DNA of 64,000 bases from Caballeronia temeraria (lineage in GTDB: Bacteria > Pseudomonadota > Gammaproteobacteria > Burkholderiales > Burkholderiaceae): NCBI RefSeq assembly GCF_001544795.2, contig NZ_FCOI02000018.1:92139-156138 (forward strand), in the 5' to 3' direction. Each line of letters begins with the position of its first letter. The first letter of the stretch is position 1. The notes under the pieces are model-generated. The model did not search any database. It had not been told where the DNA came from and was given only the letters and a program-made list of their open reading frames with translations. A program made the translations under genes and the position numbers. This document shows, piece after piece, positions 17,262 through 26,238 of this stretch.

Positions 17262-17967
17262 TCACGCCGCTACGCGATGCTTCCGGATGAGTTGAACAGC
17301 CACTGCAGCGGTGCAGGCAACCACAACAGCGCTGACGAGGAAAACGGCGCGAAGGCCGGCGTGGCCGCCCACCCATCCGAGAGCGGGACTGCCAACGGCC
17401 ATCGCGACATCGAGAAAAACGGTGTAGACGCCCATCGCCATGCCGCGGTTTTTGGGCGTAATCCCTCGGACCGCTTCGACGCCTAGCCCCGGATAGACGA
17501 GCGAATAGCCGAAGCCTGCAAGCGCTGCCCCTGCGGAGGCCAGCAACGTGGTCTGCGCCAACCACATGAGCAGCAAGCCCGTCGCCTGAACGATGACGAA
17601 TATCGCAGCAACTCTCGCCCCTCCAAACCGGTCAGGAAGATGCCCTGCCGTCGCGCGTGCCGCGATCAGTGCGACACCGAAGGCGGTAAAGGCCATCCAC
17701 ACCGGCTGCCAGTGCATGTCGGTGAAAAAAAGCGAGCCGAACGCCAGGATCGCGCAGTAACCAATACTCGCGAGCGCTGCTCCCAGACCGTCCTGCGACG
17801 ACACCGACGACGAACGGGCTAAACCCCAAATCGTTGATGACATGCAAGGGCAGTACGGGGAGCGCGACGCCAATGATAATGAAGCCGGCGAGAACGGCGG
17901 TCATCACCGGAATCAGCGTCGCAACAACGGAATGCACGGCAGCTTCCGCCGGCGGTGACTTGGACAA
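17262..17967 (-). pseudogene. MFS transporter with internal deletion
   Basis: The N-terminal segment reads SVVATLIPVMTAVLAGFIII, then PLHVINDLGFSPFVVGVVAG, which is helix 1 and the following loop of an MFS carrier. The sequence then jumps, in another frame, to ALASIGYCAILAFGSLFF and the complete C-terminal half (ARATAGHLPDRFGGARVAAI, AGFGYSLVYPGLGVEAVRG, MAMGVYTVFLDVAMAVGSPA). Roughly helices 2-6 are missing, near 17800, so the reading frame is broken. Intact relatives have about 400 residues. The gene lies directly after the tautomerase gene on the same strand and was probably the last gene of that operon. Confidence 0.75.
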
Positions 17968-17971
17968 GGGC

Positions 17972-18199
17972 CTACATCCTGTAGCCGGGTTGCTTGTACA
18001 GCGTTTCAGGCCGTGCCTCGATGTCCGGTCCATAAACTTCATCCTTCCATCGGTCCGACATGACTTCTTCGAAGCCCACTGAGACGGACTCCTCTCCATA
18101 GCCGAGAATGTCCATCACATCGCGAGTGATGGACTCGGCCAGCCGACGCTTTTGCTGCTCCGTCTTCCCAGGCCACGCTTTGACGATGACATGAGGCAT
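17972..18199 (-). CDS. 4-oxalocrotonate tautomerase-like protein
   Basis: 75 residues starting MPHVIVKAWPGK, so Pro2 becomes the N-terminal catalytic base after Met removal. The family features KRRLAESITRDVMDILGYGE and EEVMSDRWKDEVYGPDI follow. The ATG at 18199 has GAGAG nearby; the open frame extends upstream without family similarity. Tautomerases of this type interconvert keto and enol acids. It follows the SDR gene by 64 bases on the same strand, so it is probably part of the redox operon. Confidence 0.85.
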   Translation of the reverse strand: MPHVIVKAWPGKTEQQKRRLAESITRDVMDILGYGEESVSVGFEEVMSDRWKDEVYGPDIEARPETLYKQPGYRM

Positions 18200-18263
18200 G
18201 ATTTTTCTCTCCAATGGTCGAACCGACCGGGCAGGCGAGAAGTGCGCGCCGGGTCGACAGCGC

Positions 18264-19001
18264 TCAATACGCTTGACTGGTAGGGCGGAAGAGCACTTCG
18301 TTGATGTCCACGTCTTCGGGCTGGCCAATCGCAAAGGCGATCACGCGCGCAAACGAGCTGGCCGGAATCGCCTTTTCATACGTCTTGGCCATACCCGCGG
18401 CGATGTCCTGGTCGGTGATCGTGTCGATCAGTTCAGTCGCGACCGCTCCAGGCGAAACGATGGTCGTGCGGATGTTCCAGGGTTTGACTTCCTGGCGAAG
18501 TCCTTCCGAAATCGCCCGTACTGCCCACTTCGTACCGGCGTAGACTGCGCCTCCTGGGCCGACCTTATGGCCAGCGACAGACGAGACGTTGATGATCTGG
18601 CCGCCTTTCTGCGCCTGCATGTGGGGCAGCGCAGCGCCGATACCGTACAGCACGCCCTTGATATTGACGTCGATCATCCGGTCCCACTCGTCGATCTTCA
18701 GCTTGTCGAGCATTGAGCTCGGCATCAGACCGGCGTTGTTGAGAAGAACGTCGATGCGGCCGTGCAGTTCGACCGCGCGATCGACCAGCGCCTTGACCTG
18801 ATTGCGATCGGTCACGTCGGTCTGCAGGATGGCCTTTTCATCGAGTCCCAGTTCGCTCGCCAATCCCTTGAGTCGATCAAGGCGACGCGCGCCGAGGACA
18901 ACCGTGGCGCCTTCCTTTGCGAGATGACGCGCGGTCTCTGCACCGAGCCCGCTGCTGGCGCCGGTAATGACGACCACTTTGCCGTTGATGTTTTCACTCA
19001 T
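18264..19001 (-). CDS. short-chain dehydrogenase/reductase
   Basis: 245 residues with a classical SDR fold. The dinucleotide-binding motif TGASSGLGAETA is near residue 14, NNAGLM near 88, catalytic Ser in INVSSVAGHKVGPGG near 139 and YAGTKWA near 154 (Tyr and Lys of the YxxxK motif). The Arg in GARRLDRL after the second strand suggests NADPH preference. It resembles the SDRs often found beside cupin genes under LysR control in Burkholderia. The substrate is not known. Confidence 0.9.
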   Translation of the reverse strand: MSENINGKVVVITGASSGLGAETARHLAKEGATVVLGARRLDRLKGLASELGLDEKAILQTDVTDRNQVKALVDRAVELHGRIDVLLNNAGLMPSSMLDKLKIDEWDRMIDVNIKGVLYGIGAALPHMQAQKGGQIINVSSVAGHKVGPGGAVYAGTKWAVRAISEGLRQEVKPWNIRTTIVSPGAVATELIDTITDQDIAAGMAKTYEKAIPASSFARVIAFAIGQPEDVDINEVLFRPTSQAY

Positions 19002-19034
19002 CGCTATTTCCTCGTGAGATTCTGATGATGTCGA

Positions 19035-19865
19035 TCATGTTGCTCGCTTCGAAAATACATCCTTGAACACGGGCATCGCGGAGAAGACGTTCGGCCAGCC
19101 CGCGTAAAAAGCGAGCTGCGTGAGGACCTCGGACGCCCCATCCTTGGTGAGCCCGTTGTCCATCGCGCGGTTGAGGTGATACGGGATCTGCGCGACCTGA
19201 CCGTTCGCCACGAGGGCGCTTACCGTCACAAGACTTCGGTCGCGCGGTGCAAGTCCCGGACGCAGCCACAGGTCCCGGAAGAGGGCGTCAGTCGTGTACT
19301 GAACAACGCCCGGGGCGACGGAGCCAAAATTATCATTGACCGTCTTCGCACGCTGTTGCTCTGCGGCTTCGTTCAGCGGCAGCGGTGCAACGTCGGCGGA
19401 CGACAATTGGTCCGCACCGATGCCACGTTCATCGAAGACTTGCTTGACGGCCGTTGACGCGGCGGTGGCATTCGCCCATCCCGAATAGAAAGCGAGATGC
19501 GCGATCATTTCGGAGATCTCCGCTGGCTTCACGCCGTTGTCGAGCGCGCGTCGAAGGTGGAACGGCGTCTCGATGGTCTGGTTGCGGGCGATGAGCACGG
19601 CGAGCGTCACGATGCTCCGGTCGCGCGGGGAGAGTTGCGGCCGCTTCCAGAGACCGTCGAGCACGATTTGGCTCGTGTAACGCTCGAAAGCCGGAGAAAC
19701 CGACTTGAGCTCGTTGGGTGATAGCGGTTCTTGCATAGATTCCTCCCTTTCATGCGCACAAGCGGACATGAGCAGCGCTGCGCACGTAACTGCCACTGCG
19801 CACGTAACTGCACCTACACGCGCAAAACGGCGCGTCTTCAGGTCACGGTTTGCAATATTGCTCAT
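19035..19865 (-). CDS. exported two-domain carboxymuconolactone decarboxylase-like protein
   Basis: 276 residues from the ATG at 19865, which overlaps the end of the upstream cupin gene. The N-terminus has a hydrophobic export signal ending LLMSACAHE, so it may be a lipoprotein. Two CMD/AhpD-like repeats follow: LSPRDRSIVTLAVLIARNQT with ISEMIAHLAFYSGWANA, and LAPRDRSLVTVSALVANGQV with ASEVLTQLAFYAGWPNV. Neither repeat has the AhpD CxxC pair, so a peroxidase role is unlikely. A decarboxylase or hydrolase role is possible. Confidence 0.85.
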   Translation of the reverse strand: MSNIANRDLKTRRFARVGAVTCAVAVTCAALLMSACAHEREESMQEPLSPNELKSVSPAFERYTSQIVLDGLWKRPQLSPRDRSIVTLAVLIARNQTIETPFHLRRALDNGVKPAEISEMIAHLAFYSGWANATAASTAVKQVFDERGIGADQLSSADVAPLPLNEAAEQQRAKTVNDNFGSVAPGVVQYTTDALFRDLWLRPGLAPRDRSLVTVSALVANGQVAQIPYHLNRAMDNGLTKDGASEVLTQLAFYAGWPNVFSAMPVFKDVFSKRAT

Positions 19866-20321
19866 CGGTGACCTGTTCAAGCCAGTTGACGTTTTTACTA
19901 TCGAGAGCCTCTTGGAGCGCGATGTGCGTCATTCCGGTGGTGGACGTGGCGCCATGCCAATGCTTCACACCCGCCGGGATCGACACCACGTCGCCTGCGG
20001 CGATCTCCTGCCTTTCGTCGCCCCACGCTTGTATCCATCCCCTGCCGGACGTGACAATCAAGGTCTGTCCAAGCGGATGGGTGTGCCACGCTGTCCGCGC
20101 GCCTTGCTCAAACGTCACCCGTCCCCCGGACACGCGCGATGGCGCTTTGGGCTGAAAGAGAGGATCGATGCGTACCTGACCAGCGAAGCGTTGGGTGCTT
20201 CCGGACACCGATGGCTGCGAGCCGCTATGCGCGATCGTGATCGGCTCAGAGCCGCTGTCAGCGGCGCGGGCTGCCAATGACAAAGAGACGACGACCGAGG
20301 CGATGAGTGCGGCGCGCCACA

Positions 20322-20322
<1 letters not shown>
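19843..20322 (-). CDS. exported cupin-domain protein
   Basis: 159 residues from the ATG at 20322, which overlaps the stop of the preceding cupin gene in TAATG. A signal peptide (MWRAALIASVVVSLSLAARA) is present. Cupin motif 1 is GARTAWHTHPLGQTLIVTSG, with the two metal-binding His and Gln where many cupins have Glu. Motif 2 is GDVVSIPAGVKHWHGA. It is a paralogue of the next upstream gene, including the ending NWLEQVTDEQY. The exported copy probably acts in the periplasm. Confidence 0.88.
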
Positions 20323-20729
<407 letters not shown>

Positions 20730-20846
20730 GGTCGTTCCTTGTCGAAGTCGTTAAGGCATATGCCCACCGACGTTAATCTACTCGCTGGCCATTGATGCGA
20801 CTAGATGGCAATATCGGGATGCCCTTATGCATGGGAGCATGAATTG

Positions 20847-21749
20847 AAGGAAGATTTCAACGATCTGGTCGGTTTCATGACGGTCGCCCGCGAGCGCAAC
20901 TTCACGCGGGCGGCGGCGCAGTTGGGCGTCTCGCAATCAGCATTGAGTCGTACAGTAGCCGCCCTTGAAAAACGGATGGGCCTGCAGTTGTTGATGCGCA
21001 CAACTCGCAGCGTAGCTCCGACAGACGCGGGCGAGCGGTTGCTTTCGGCGATCGCACCTCGCTTTGAAGAGATTGCGGCAGAGGTGGACTCGTTGCGCGC
21101 GATGACGAATCGGCCTGCGGGAACAGTGAGAATCACCACCACGGACTACGCGGCGAACGCGCATGTATGGCCTCGGTTGCAGCCGCTGCTGCGCCAGTAT
21201 CCGGAACTGCACATTGAACTGGTGAACGATTACGGATTAGCTGACATCGTTGCAGACCGATATGACATCGGCGTGCGGCTCGGCGACCAGGTCGCCAAAG
21301 ACATGGTCGCAGTGCGTATTGCGCCCGATATGACGATGGCGATCGTCGCGTCACCGTCATATTTGGAAGCAAGGCCGCCCGCCAAAACACCACAGGAGCT
21401 CACGCTGCACAACTGCATCAATCTCAGGTTGCCGACAAGGAACGCCCTGCTTCCTTGGGAATTGCGAAAGGGACGGCGCGAATTGCAGGTTTGGGTGGAA
21501 GGGCAACTCACCTTCAATAACGTCTATCAGATGGTCGACGCATCGCTTGCCGGCTTTGGGCTCGCCTACGTGCCCCAGGACCTTGTCGAGGAGCATGTGC
21601 GTGGAGGGCGTCTTCGATGGGTGTTGGAAGACTGGTTTCCTACATTCGTCGGGCATCACGTCTATTACCCGAGTCGCCGCAAATCCTCGCGGGCGGTTGA
21701 GCTTGTTGTCGACGCATTGAAGACGGGTTATCAGCCGCGAGTGCGATGA
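20847..21749 (+). CDS. LysR-family transcriptional regulator
   Basis: About 300 residues from a TTG at 20847, preceded by GGAG about seven bases upstream. An ATG at 20805 in the same frame adds 14 residues before the usual LysR N-terminus. The winged HTH reads ARERNFTRAAAQLGVSQSAL with TVAALEKRMG, and the effector domain includes AGTVRITTTDYAANAHVWPR and FGLAYVPQDLVEEHV. It is divergent from the cupin-SDR operon, which it probably controls. The regulator is closely similar in layout to the LysR genes at 24173 and 25083. Confidence 0.88.
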   Translation, partial: KEDFNDLVGFMTVARERNFTRAAAQLGVSQSALSRTVAALEKRMGLQLLMRTTRSVAPTDAGERLLSAIAPRFEEIAAEVDSLRAMTNRPAGTVRITTTDYAANAHVWPRLQPLLRQYPELHIELVNDYGLADIVADRYDIGVRLGDQVAKDMVAVRIAPDMTMAIVASPSYLEARPPAKTPQELTLHNCINLRLPTRNALLPWELRKGRRELQVWVEGQLTFNNVYQMVDASLAGFGLAYVPQDLVEEHVRGGRLRWVLEDWFPTFVGHHVYYPSRRKSSRAVELVVDALKTGYQPRVR

Positions 21750-22018
21750 CCGACCGATACCTCGGAACCGGCCTATGGCCGCAAGTCGTCTCCGCCCGCT
21801 TGCCAGCAGCGTCCGCCGAGAATCCACCAACCACCCACAGCCAACATCGCGGCGTCAACAGCGTGACGAAGGCCGTGCCGGCCAGTCAGTTGCCGCTCAC
21901 GCGAGCGGCCGAACGCGGCGCGAGGTCGCCGCGCTTACGAACGGTTAGTCGCTGATCACTTGCTCGATCCGTTCCGGATGGACCGAACATCGGCCCGACC
22001 GCTGCGAGCATCGATGCC

Positions 22019-23068
22019 TCAGTCGGCCAGCGACGCGCTATCAATGACGAAGCGATACTTCACATCGCCTTTTAGCATGCGCTCGTAGGCGTCGTTGATC
22101 TCGTCCGCGCGGATCATCTCGATGTCCGAGACGATGCCGTGCTCGGCGCAGAAATCGAGCATCTCCTGCGTCTCAGGGATGCCGCCGATCATTGAACCGG
22201 CGAGGCTTCGCCGTTTCATAATCAGGTTGAAGACCTGCGGGGACGGGTGCGGTGAAGCTGGCGCACCCACCAACGTCATGCTGCCGTCGCGCTTCAAAAG
22301 CGCAAGAAACGCATCAAGATCATGCGGCGCTGCAACCGTGTTAAGGATGAAGTCGAGGCTCGCTGCATGCGCGGCCAATTCATCGGCGTTGCGCGACACC
22401 ACCGCCTCATGCGCGCCGAGCGCTCTCGCTGCGTCCCGCTTCGACTCCGAAGTGGTGAATGCCACCACATGCGCGCCCATTGCATTGGCCAGTTTAATGC
22501 CCATATGGCCGAGCCCGCCGATACCGACGATGCCGACCTTGTGCCCCGGTCCGACTTTCCAATGGCGCAACGGGGACCAGGTCGTTATACCCGCGCATAG
22601 CAGCGGCGCGACCGCGGCGAGTTGCGCTGCGTTGTGCCGGATCCGCAGAACGTAGCGTTCATGCACCACAATCTGTTGCGAATAGCCGCCCAGCGTATGG
22701 CCGGGAGCGTCGGCCGTCGGTCCGTTATAAGTGGGGACCATGTGGTCGCAATAATTTTCCAGCCCTTCATTGCAATCCGCGCAGTGCTGGCAGCTGTCCA
22801 CCATGCAACCGACCCCGACCAGATCACCTTCCTTGAAGCCGGAAACATGTTCGCCGACCGCCGACACCCGGCCGACGATTTCATGTCCTGGCACACAAGG
22901 AAACAGCGTGCCGGCCCACTCGGCGCGTACCTGATGAATGTCCGAATGGCAAACGCCACAATAGGCGATGTCGATCTTCACATCGTGCGGGCCCGCTATG
23001 CGACGGACGATGTCCATCGATTCGAGAGGTTTGTCGCCGGCATAGGCGCCATATGCTTTTACAGTCAC
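22019..23068 (-). CDS. zinc-dependent alcohol dehydrogenase (YahK/CAD-like)
   Basis: 349 residues from a GTG at 23068 with AAGGA six bases upstream; the frame extends to 23233 without homology. Catalytic zinc ligands are in YCGVCHSDIHQ and PGHEIVGRV, the structural zinc cysteines in CMVDSCQHCADCNEGLENYC, and the coenzyme motif in GIGGLGHMGIKLA. This subfamily (cinnamyl-alcohol-dehydrogenase-like, NADPH-preferring) reduces a broad range of aldehydes. It lies 89 bases after the SDR gene on the same strand, so the two are probably cotranscribed. Confidence 0.92.
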   Translation of the reverse strand: MTVKAYGAYAGDKPLESMDIVRRIAGPHDVKIDIAYCGVCHSDIHQVRAEWAGTLFPCVPGHEIVGRVSAVGEHVSGFKEGDLVGVGCMVDSCQHCADCNEGLENYCDHMVPTYNGPTADAPGHTLGGYSQQIVVHERYVLRIRHNAAQLAAVAPLLCAGITTWSPLRHWKVGPGHKVGIVGIGGLGHMGIKLANAMGAHVVAFTTSESKRDAARALGAHEAVVSRNADELAAHAASLDFILNTVAAPHDLDAFLALLKRDGSMTLVGAPASPHPSPQVFNLIMKRRSLAGSMIGGIPETQEMLDFCAEHGIVSDIEMIRADEINDAYERMLKGDVKYRFVIDSASLAD

Positions 23069-23157
23069 GTTGAATCCTTGAGAGCGATTGTTTACTCGGA
23101 CGAAGTCGTGTCGGAGGGAGGAGAGGATCGCGGTCTGGACCGTCGCGCCGCGCGCCT

Positions 23158-23922
23158 TTAGCGCATGATGAATCCGCCATCCACCGAAATCGACTGCCCC
23201 GTCACGTAGCTTGCCGCCGAGCTGCACAGCCACAGCACTGCGTCGGCGATCTCATCCGGGCGGCCATGTCGGCGCATTGGGATGCCTTCTACCATTGCGT
23301 CCAGTGCTTCCTTCTGGCCAGAGTCAGCCATTTGTTGCGCCATCGGGGTCCAGATCAGGCCAGGGCACACAGCGTTGACGCGGATGCCCCGCGTGGCGTA
23401 TTCCAGTGCCGCACTCTTGGTCAGGCCGAGAACGCCATGCTTGGCCGCGTGATACGTGCCTCGCTCAGCACCACCCACCAGGCCGCCAAGCGAAGAGCAG
23501 TTGACAATGGCGCCGCTGCCCTGCTGACGCATGTGTGTCAGCTCGTACTTCATACAGGCCCAGGTACCGCGCAGGTTGACCGAGTTCACGCGGTCAAAGT
23601 CCTCGGGTGTGGCGTCAGCGGTTTCCGCGAGGGCATTCTGGATACCGGCGTTGTTGAAGGCCACATCAAGGCGACCGAACGCGGAAACCGTTTCCTTGAC
23701 CATCGCCTCGACCTGCTCGAGTTCTGCCACGTTGCAACCGATACCAATGGCCTTGTATCCGGCCGCTACGATCTCATCTGCGGCTGCCCGCGCACCGTCC
23801 TTGTTCACATCCGCCAAAGCGACAGCAGCGCCTGACTGCGCGAATGCCTTGGCGGTCGCGAGGCCAATGCCCGACGCGGCGCCGGTCACGAGTGCGACCT
23901 GGTTCTCGAAGGAGATTTTCAT
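23158..23922 (-). CDS. SDR-family oxidoreductase
   Basis: 254 residues from the ATG at 23922. Motifs are TGAASGIGLATAKAFA (Rossmann), NNAGIQ, catalytic Ser in NCSSLGGLVGG, YHAAKHG (Tyr-Lys pair) and the C-terminal SVDGGFIMR. An Asp after the second strand (ALADVNKDG) suggests NAD preference. It is the first gene of a pair with the zinc alcohol dehydrogenase and is divergent from a LysR gene, its likely regulator. Confidence 0.9.
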   Translation of the reverse strand: MKISFENQVALVTGAASGIGLATAKAFAQSGAAVALADVNKDGARAAADEIVAAGYKAIGIGCNVAELEQVEAMVKETVSAFGRLDVAFNNAGIQNALAETADATPEDFDRVNSVNLRGTWACMKYELTHMRQQGSGAIVNCSSLGGLVGGAERGTYHAAKHGVLGLTKSAALEYATRGIRVNAVCPGLIWTPMAQQMADSGQKEALDAMVEGIPMRRHGRPDEIADAVLWLCSSAASYVTGQSISVDGGFIMR

Positions 23923-24142
23923 GATGTCATTTCCGTAGTAAGAGGAATGGTCTGGATACCGATGGCCCACGGCCAGGCTTTCTTTTCCGAGCCTCGCCTA
24001 TTGGTTGTACGGGCAGACGATTTGCCGACTTGGCATGTCAGGCACTTTAGATGGCCGTGCGAACGTGCGGTAGGCGGCAGAATTGGCATGGCACCATAAA
24101 ATGTGTTCATGAATGCGGCAGGATGCGCTGCCGACCGTACAA

Positions 24143-24158
24143 TATGGGAAGCCCCATA
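24143..24158. promoter_or_regulatory. palindrome in LysR/SDR divergent promoter
   Basis: TATGGG and CCCATA flank AAGC, giving a 6 bp dyad that ends 14 bases before the LysR start at 24173. It lies between the divergent SDR and LysR genes, where a LysR autoregulatory site is expected. The match to a LysR site (T-N11-A) is only generic. Confidence 0.4.
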
Positions 24159-24172
24159 AATCGGTCTCATCA

Positions 24173-25066
24173 ATGCCGCGCGACAGTTTCAGCGATCTTC
24201 TGGCCTTCATCGCCGTTGCCCGCGCACGCAGCTTCACGCGCGCGGCGGCCCGGCTTCGGGTGACACAACCCGCCTTGAGCTTCACGGTCCGGGCGTTGGA
24301 AGAAAGGCTGGGCGTCAGCCTGCTCGTCAGGAGCACGCGCGGCGTCTCGCCGACCGAGGCAGGCCAACGTCTGCTGAGTCGTCTGGCTCCCGAGTTCGAC
24401 GGGATTGAGTCCGAGATTCAAGCGCTTGCTGAACTTCGGGACGAGCCCATGGGAACGATCCGGATCAGCGCCATCGATTACGCCATCAGGAGCACGCTTT
24501 GGCCCAAACTAGCGACGTTCCTTCCCAGGTTCCCCAAGATCAAGGTCGAGTTGACCAACGAATATGAGCGCGTCGATATTGTCGAGCGCGGCTACGACGC
24601 CGGTGTCCGGTTCGGCCAGGAACTGGCTCAGGACATGATTTCAGTGCAGATCGGCCCGGACGTTCGCAACACGGTCGTGGGATCGAAGTCGTACTTCGCA
24701 GGGCGGTCGCGACCCAGGACACCCGGCGACCTCACAGAACACGTCTGCATTAATTTGCGAACGTCCACGTATGGCGGCCTCTACGAATGGGAGTTCTCAA
24801 AGGGAAAGCGCAGGCTGAATGCCCGGGTGGAGGGAACGGTCACCTTCAACAACGCCTATGACATCTTCGAGGCGGCCAAGGGGGGCTTCGGGTTAGCCTA
24901 TTTGCCAGAAGACATGGTCCGGCCCCGCGTCTCGGATGGGCAGCTTATCTCCGTACTGGAGGATTGGTGCCCGGTGTGGCCCGGATTCCATCTTTATTAT
25001 CCGAACCGGCGCCAGCCTTCACGCGCGATGACTTTGTTGGTCGAAGCGTTGCGCTATCGACCATAA
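24173..25066 (+). CDS. LysR-family transcriptional regulator
   Basis: 297 residues from the ATG at 24173, chosen because LysR proteins begin a few residues before SFSDLLAFIAVARARSFTRA; the frame extends to 24113. The HTH is AAARLRVTQPALSFTVRALE. The effector domain shows MGTIRISAIDYAIRSTLWPK and FGLAYLPEDMV. It is divergent from the SDR/alcohol dehydrogenase pair and is followed after 16 bases by a second LysR gene. Confidence 0.9.
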   Translation: MPRDSFSDLLAFIAVARARSFTRAAARLRVTQPALSFTVRALEERLGVSLLVRSTRGVSPTEAGQRLLSRLAPEFDGIESEIQALAELRDEPMGTIRISAIDYAIRSTLWPKLATFLPRFPKIKVELTNEYERVDIVERGYDAGVRFGQELAQDMISVQIGPDVRNTVVGSKSYFAGRSRPRTPGDLTEHVCINLRTSTYGGLYEWEFSKGKRRLNARVEGTVTFNNAYDIFEAAKGGFGLAYLPEDMVRPRVSDGQLISVLEDWCPVWPGFHLYYPNRRQPSRAMTLLVEALRYRP

Positions 25067-25082
25067 CGGCGGAGTCCCTTGC

Positions 25083-25976
25083 ATGTCTGGTGACAAAATC
25101 AGCGACATACAGGCTTTTCTCCAAGTCGCCCGGGAACGTAGCTTTACCCGCGCAGCCGCTCAACTCGGCGTATCTCAATCAGCGCTTAGCCATACCATTC
25201 GAGCCCTGGAGGCGCGGCTAGGGCTGCGTCTATTAACACGCACCACCCGGAGTGTAGCGCCGACGGAGGCAGGAGAACGCTTGATTCAGAGAGTAGTCCC
25301 TCGATTTGAGGCGATCGCAGAGGAGCTGGCGTCGTTCGAAGAGCTACGCGACAAACCCGCTGGAACTGTACGCATCACAACCCCTGATTTCGCTGCAAAC
25401 ACGATTCTTTGGCCTAAGCTGTCCAAGCTTCAACCGAAGTATCCCAAACTCAAGATCGAGGTTGCGATTGAGCCCGGACTCACCGACATTGTGGCTGATC
25501 GCTTTGATGCGGGCGTTCGTTTCGGCGATCAGATATCCAAGGGCATGACGGCGGTTCGTATCTCGCCGGACATTCGCATGGTGATTGTCGGTGCGCCTTC
25601 CTACCTGAAAGGGCGTCCGCTGCCGAGGACCCCGTCGGACCTGACCGCGCACGAGTGCATCAACATGCGCTTCTCGGTGCGTGGCGGGGAGTACGCGTGG
25701 GAACTCAAGAAGGGCAAACGAAACCTGCAGGTGCGGGTTCAAGGTCCGTGGACTTTCAACAGCATCTACCCGGTTATTGACGCCGCGCTGGCGGGATTCG
25801 GCCTCGCATATATGCCCGAAGAACTTGCGCTGCCCCACATCCGGAGCGGCCGGCTTCAAACCGTACTTAAAGACTGGTGCCCGACCTTCCCAGGCCTCCA
25901 TTTGTTCTTCGCCAGCCAGCGTCAATCGTCGCCGGCACTTTCGCTCGTCGTTGAGGCGCTCCGCTATCGACGCTAA
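25083..25976 (+). CDS. LysR-family transcriptional regulator (tandem)
   Basis: 297 residues. The HTH ARERSFTRAAAQLGVSQSAL and the effector domain (AGTVRITTPDFAANTILWPK, FGLAYMPEELALPHI) closely resemble both other LysR proteins nearby, especially the one at 20847. It starts 16 bases after the stop of the previous LysR gene, so the two are probably cotranscribed. No divergent target gene lies directly beside it, so it may act on the same pair or elsewhere. Confidence 0.9.
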   Translation: MSGDKISDIQAFLQVARERSFTRAAAQLGVSQSALSHTIRALEARLGLRLLTRTTRSVAPTEAGERLIQRVVPRFEAIAEELASFEELRDKPAGTVRITTPDFAANTILWPKLSKLQPKYPKLKIEVAIEPGLTDIVADRFDAGVRFGDQISKGMTAVRISPDIRMVIVGAPSYLKGRPLPRTPSDLTAHECINMRFSVRGGEYAWELKKGKRNLQVRVQGPWTFNSIYPVIDAALAGFGLAYMPEELALPHIRSGRLQTVLKDWCPTFPGLHLFFASQRQSSPALSLVVEALRYRR

Positions 25977-26013
25977 GTCGGACGGATACAGCAAGAACTG
26001 CAGAGAGGACGCG

Positions 26014-26187
26014 ATGAAACTGTTGTGGGAGCAAGCTCCGCCAGCCTGCGGCTCGGTTGACGTGCGGTACTCTGTGACCGCTTCGGGCCGAGCGTGGGAG
26101 TTGGGCGATAGCAAAGCGCCACTCCATGACTCCGGTCCGCCGATGTCCGTAGTCAGTCAGGATGCTGACGCACGTTCGAGCGCGTAA
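26014..26187 (+). CDS. possible small protein, 57 residues
   Basis: ATG at 26014 with AGAGG just upstream, after the tandem LysR genes. The sequence begins MKLLWEQAPPACGSVDVRYS and has no recognisable domain. Coding status is doubtful; it may be chance. Confidence 0.2.
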   Translation: MKLLWEQAPPACGSVDVRYSVTASGRAWELGDSKAPLHDSGPPMSVVSQDADARSSA

Positions 26188-26238
26188 GCTCCGTTTTGGT
26201 CGCTATTTGCCGGTCGTCGAAGTCGACACTGTTACCCT

